NCBI GenBank assembly: GCA_903927855.1
Contig: CAIYOL010000232.1
Span: 1-7,199, forward strand
Direction of reading: 5' to 3'
Source of the DNA: an uncultured Planctomycetota bacterium
GTDB taxonomy: Bacteria > Planctomycetota > Phycisphaerae > Sedimentisphaerales > Anaerobacaceae
DNA: 7,199 bases
This document shows positions 5,540-7,199 of the stretch, one piece after another (position 1 is the first letter of the stretch; every line of letters begins with the position of its first letter). The position numbers and the translations under genes were made by a program. The notes below the pieces were generated by a model, which ran no database searches, was not told the origin of the DNA, and worked only from the letters and a program-made list of their open reading frames with translations.

Positions 5540-6538
5540 ATGCAGATTGTAAGAGCAGAATCAGACCTTGAGAAAATCAAAGCAGGAGCAGTGCTGACCA
5601 TCGGTAATTTCGATGGCGTGCATATAGGACATCGGGCGATTCTGTCCACCGCCAAACAGGTAGCGGAACAAAAACAGACTGAAATAGTTGTAATGACATT
5701 TCAGCCGCACCCGCTTAGTATCCTGAATCCGAAAAGGGCCCCAAGCCCCCTTATGCCGCCGGTGTTAAAAGAACATCTTCTCTCTGAATTAGGCGTGGGA
5801 ATACTGTTTACGGCAAAAAGCGAGCCGGAGCTCCTGAATCTTTCGGCAGAGGATTTTGTAGAGCGGCTCATTGTGAAAGGAATTCGGCCGAGCGCTATAG
5901 TTGAGGGAGAAGATTTCAACTTCGGCCGCAAGCGGGCAGGTTCCGTGCATACGCTGCAAAAGCTTGTAGAAGCAAAGAGCATTGAGGTCGTTATAGTTGA
6001 GCCTAAGAAGGCCAATCTGGCAGATGGCCATACAGTTGAGGTATCAAGCACGGCGATTCGTGACATGGTAACAAAAGGTAAAATAGCAGACGCAGCTATT
6101 TTGTTAGGCAGACCCTATCGACTTATCGGGGATATCGTGCCGGGCAGGGGTAAAGGGAAGCAGTTGGGTTTCCCGACACTGAATCTAAAAAAGCCACAGC
6201 AGACTATCCCCGCAGAAGGCGTATATGCTGGTCTGGTAAAAATCGGCGACAGCGAGGAACAGGTCTGCTTTACAAAAGAAAAAATCCCCGCAGCTTTCAG
6301 TATCGGCAGAGCGACTACCTATGGGGCAGGTCAATCCTTGCTTATAGAAGCGCACCTGTTAGTAGAAAATGCCGAGCGGTTTAGATGTCGATGGATGGCA
6401 ATGGATTTTGTAACTTACATAAGGCCCCAGCGAAGATTCGAATCACCGCAGGCCCTAGCCGCCCAGATTGCAGACGACTGCGCAGCCGCAAGAAATATTT
6501 TAACCACCCAGACTATTGAAAACTCAGAGATGAGGTAA
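5540..6538 (+). CDS. ribF: Bifunctional riboflavin kinase/FAD synthetase
   Basis: Phosphorylates riboflavin to FMN and adenylylates FMN to FAD in the cytoplasm. The 332-residue length is normal for the family. The N-terminal FAD synthetase module has GNFDGVHIGH (22-31, the HxGH nucleotidyltransferase signature), TFQPHP (53-58), EGEDFNFGRKRAG (122-134) and EVSSTAIR (167-174). The C-terminal kinase module has GRGKGKQLGFPTLN (202-215, including the PTxN nucleotide/metal motif), PAEGVYAG (224-231) and LIEAHLL (268-274), whose glutamate is the expected catalytic base. The usual NPTFG block appears as ATTYG (258-262), and the family's downstream LYG block is not recognisable, so the kinase half is somewhat divergent. 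AGG lies nine bases before the ATG. Followed after 6 bases by a CNNM-type gene, so the two are probably co-transcribed. Confidence 0.95.
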   Translation: MQIVRAESDLEKIKAGAVLTIGNFDGVHIGHRAILSTAKQVAEQKQTEIVVMTFQPHPLSILNPKRAPSPLMPPVLKEHLLSELGVGILFTAKSEPELLNLSAEDFVERLIVKGIRPSAIVEGEDFNFGRKRAGSVHTLQKLVEAKSIEVVIVEPKKANLADGHTVEVSSTAIRDMVTKGKIADAAILLGRPYRLIGDIVPGRGKGKQLGFPTLNLKKPQQTIPAEGVYAGLVKIGDSEEQVCFTKEKIPAAFSIGRATTYGAGQSLLIEAHLLVENAERFRCRWMAMDFVTYIRPQRRFESPQALAAQIADDCAAARNILTTQTIENSEMR

Positions 6539-6544
6539 AACGAT

Positions 6545-7199
6545 ATGTTCAATTATGAGATTGGCGTTATAATTCTCATGCTGATATTTTCAGCCGTTTG
6601 TTCGGCGTATGAAATGGGGCTGGCTACAATTTCCCGCTCAAGAATCTCGGTACTGGTCAACGAACACAAAAGAGGTGCCGCCGAAGCCGCCTTTATGAAA
6701 GATAATATGGAGGCCAGCTTGGCCCTCATATTGATTATCAATACGATAGTCAATGCCGTTGCCGCTGCTGCAGGCGGCGTTTTTGCCGAGGGAGGGGTCG
6801 CTCCTTACCTGACACAAGCCTGGCGTATTTCTATGACCCTGGCGGGAATAATCGCCTTCATTTTTATAGTTATACCTATCATTATGGTCACTATTATTTT
6901 CGCAGAAGCAGTCCCAAAAATGTTCGCCCTTAAGAACAGAGAATGGATTGTTCTGCGTCTTTCCCCGGGTTGGAAAATCTTTGCGCAGGTAATCAATCCG
7001 TTCGTATCCGTTATCGAATTCATCGTAAAAAAAGTCGTCGCGTTTCTTACTCGGCTTCAGCCCGAAACCGCCGACTCTCAGCAACCATGGATTCACGAAT
7101 TAAGGGCCGCTGTCTCACTTGCCAGGACCTCACAGCTTATGGGCGAGAGGGAAGAAAAGATAGTTTTAGCCGCCGCACATCTATCTACTCACCTGGTAC
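6545..7199 (+). CDS. CNNM/CorC-family membrane protein (3' end outside window)
   Basis: The first 218 residues of a DUF21/CNNM-domain protein (the CorC/YfjD/HlyC-like group linked to Mg2+/Co2+ transport or efflux). Visible features are a first membrane segment MLIFSAVCSAYEMGLATISRS (about 12-32), then ASLALILIINTIVNAVAAAAGG (57-78) and a long hydrophobic stretch at 98-120 leading into FAEAVPKMFALKN (119-131), the counterpart of the family's GE/SE-xxPK motif. A fourth hydrophobic region lies at about 146-169. It ends in the linker ELRAAVSLARTSQLMGEREE (185-204), which normally precedes paired CBS domains; those would lie beyond 7199. ATG start at 6545 with GAGG about nine bases upstream, overlapping the ribF 3' end, which suggests translational coupling. 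Complete apart from the window edge; no frameshift seen. Confidence 0.88.
   Translation, partial: MFNYEIGVIILMLIFSAVCSAYEMGLATISRSRISVLVNEHKRGAAEAAFMKDNMEASLALILIINTIVNAVAAAAGGVFAEGGVAPYLTQAWRISMTLAGIIAFIFIVIPIIMVTIIFAEAVPKMFALKNREWIVLRLSPGWKIFAQVINPFVSVIEFIVKKVVAFLTRLQPETADSQQPWIHELRAAVSLARTSQLMGEREEKIVLAAAHLSTHLV

Noticed and set aside
5701..6066. 121-codon minus-strand open frame inside ribF
   Set aside because: Shadow of the well-supported ribF frame; low-complexity Ser/Arg-rich translation.
6638..7096. 152-codon minus-strand open frame at the right end
   Set aside because: The plus-strand frame starting at 6545 encodes a recognisable CNNM membrane domain across the same bases; the minus frame has no recognisable domain.

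Overview
This window reads as ordinary bacterial chromosome with compact gene packing and moderate base composition. There are no insertion sequences, phage genes, CRISPR arrays, rRNA or tRNA genes. The lineage cannot be fixed from this sequence. The mix of genes, including a bacterial STELLO-type (DUF288) glycosyltransferase and an unusual family 2 glycosyltransferase, would fit an environmental Gram-negative or Planctomycetes-like genome, but that is a low-confidence guess. No gene-free stretch exceeds about 200 bases. The largest gaps are the divergent promoter region around 5339-5539 and the gap at 3709-3872.

Left block (19-3708, all on the minus strand, read right to left): a CorA-family divalent cation channel, a short class I mannose-6-phosphate isomerase, a family 2 glycosyltransferase and a STELLO/DUF288-like glycosyltransferase. 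Gaps are 24, 7 and 26 bases, so this looks like one transcription unit. A good sigma70-type promoter (3758-3786) and a strong ribosome binding site lie in front of corA. The isomerase links fructose-6-phosphate to mannose-6-phosphate, and the two glycosyltransferases plausibly use sugars from that or a related pool to build a surface glycan.

Middle block (3873-5338, minus strand): a small Cys-rich membrane protein of 72 residues, a ZIP-family metal transporter and a Fur-family (possibly Zur) repressor, with gaps of 47 and 51 bases. In front of the first gene is a perfect 7-1-7 palindrome, TGCAACT-A-AGTTGCA (5373-5387). It has the geometry of Fur-family operators and overlaps the -35/spacer region of a good promoter. 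The simplest model is a self-regulated metal-uptake operon in which the last gene encodes the repressor that binds this operator. The small first protein is the most interesting unknown in the window.

Right block (5540-7199, plus strand): ribF, the bifunctional riboflavin kinase/FAD synthetase, followed after 6 bases by the start of a CNNM/CorC-family membrane protein that runs off the window. Divalent-cation transport recurs across the window (CorA, ZIP, CNNM), although the three genes belong to different transcription units.
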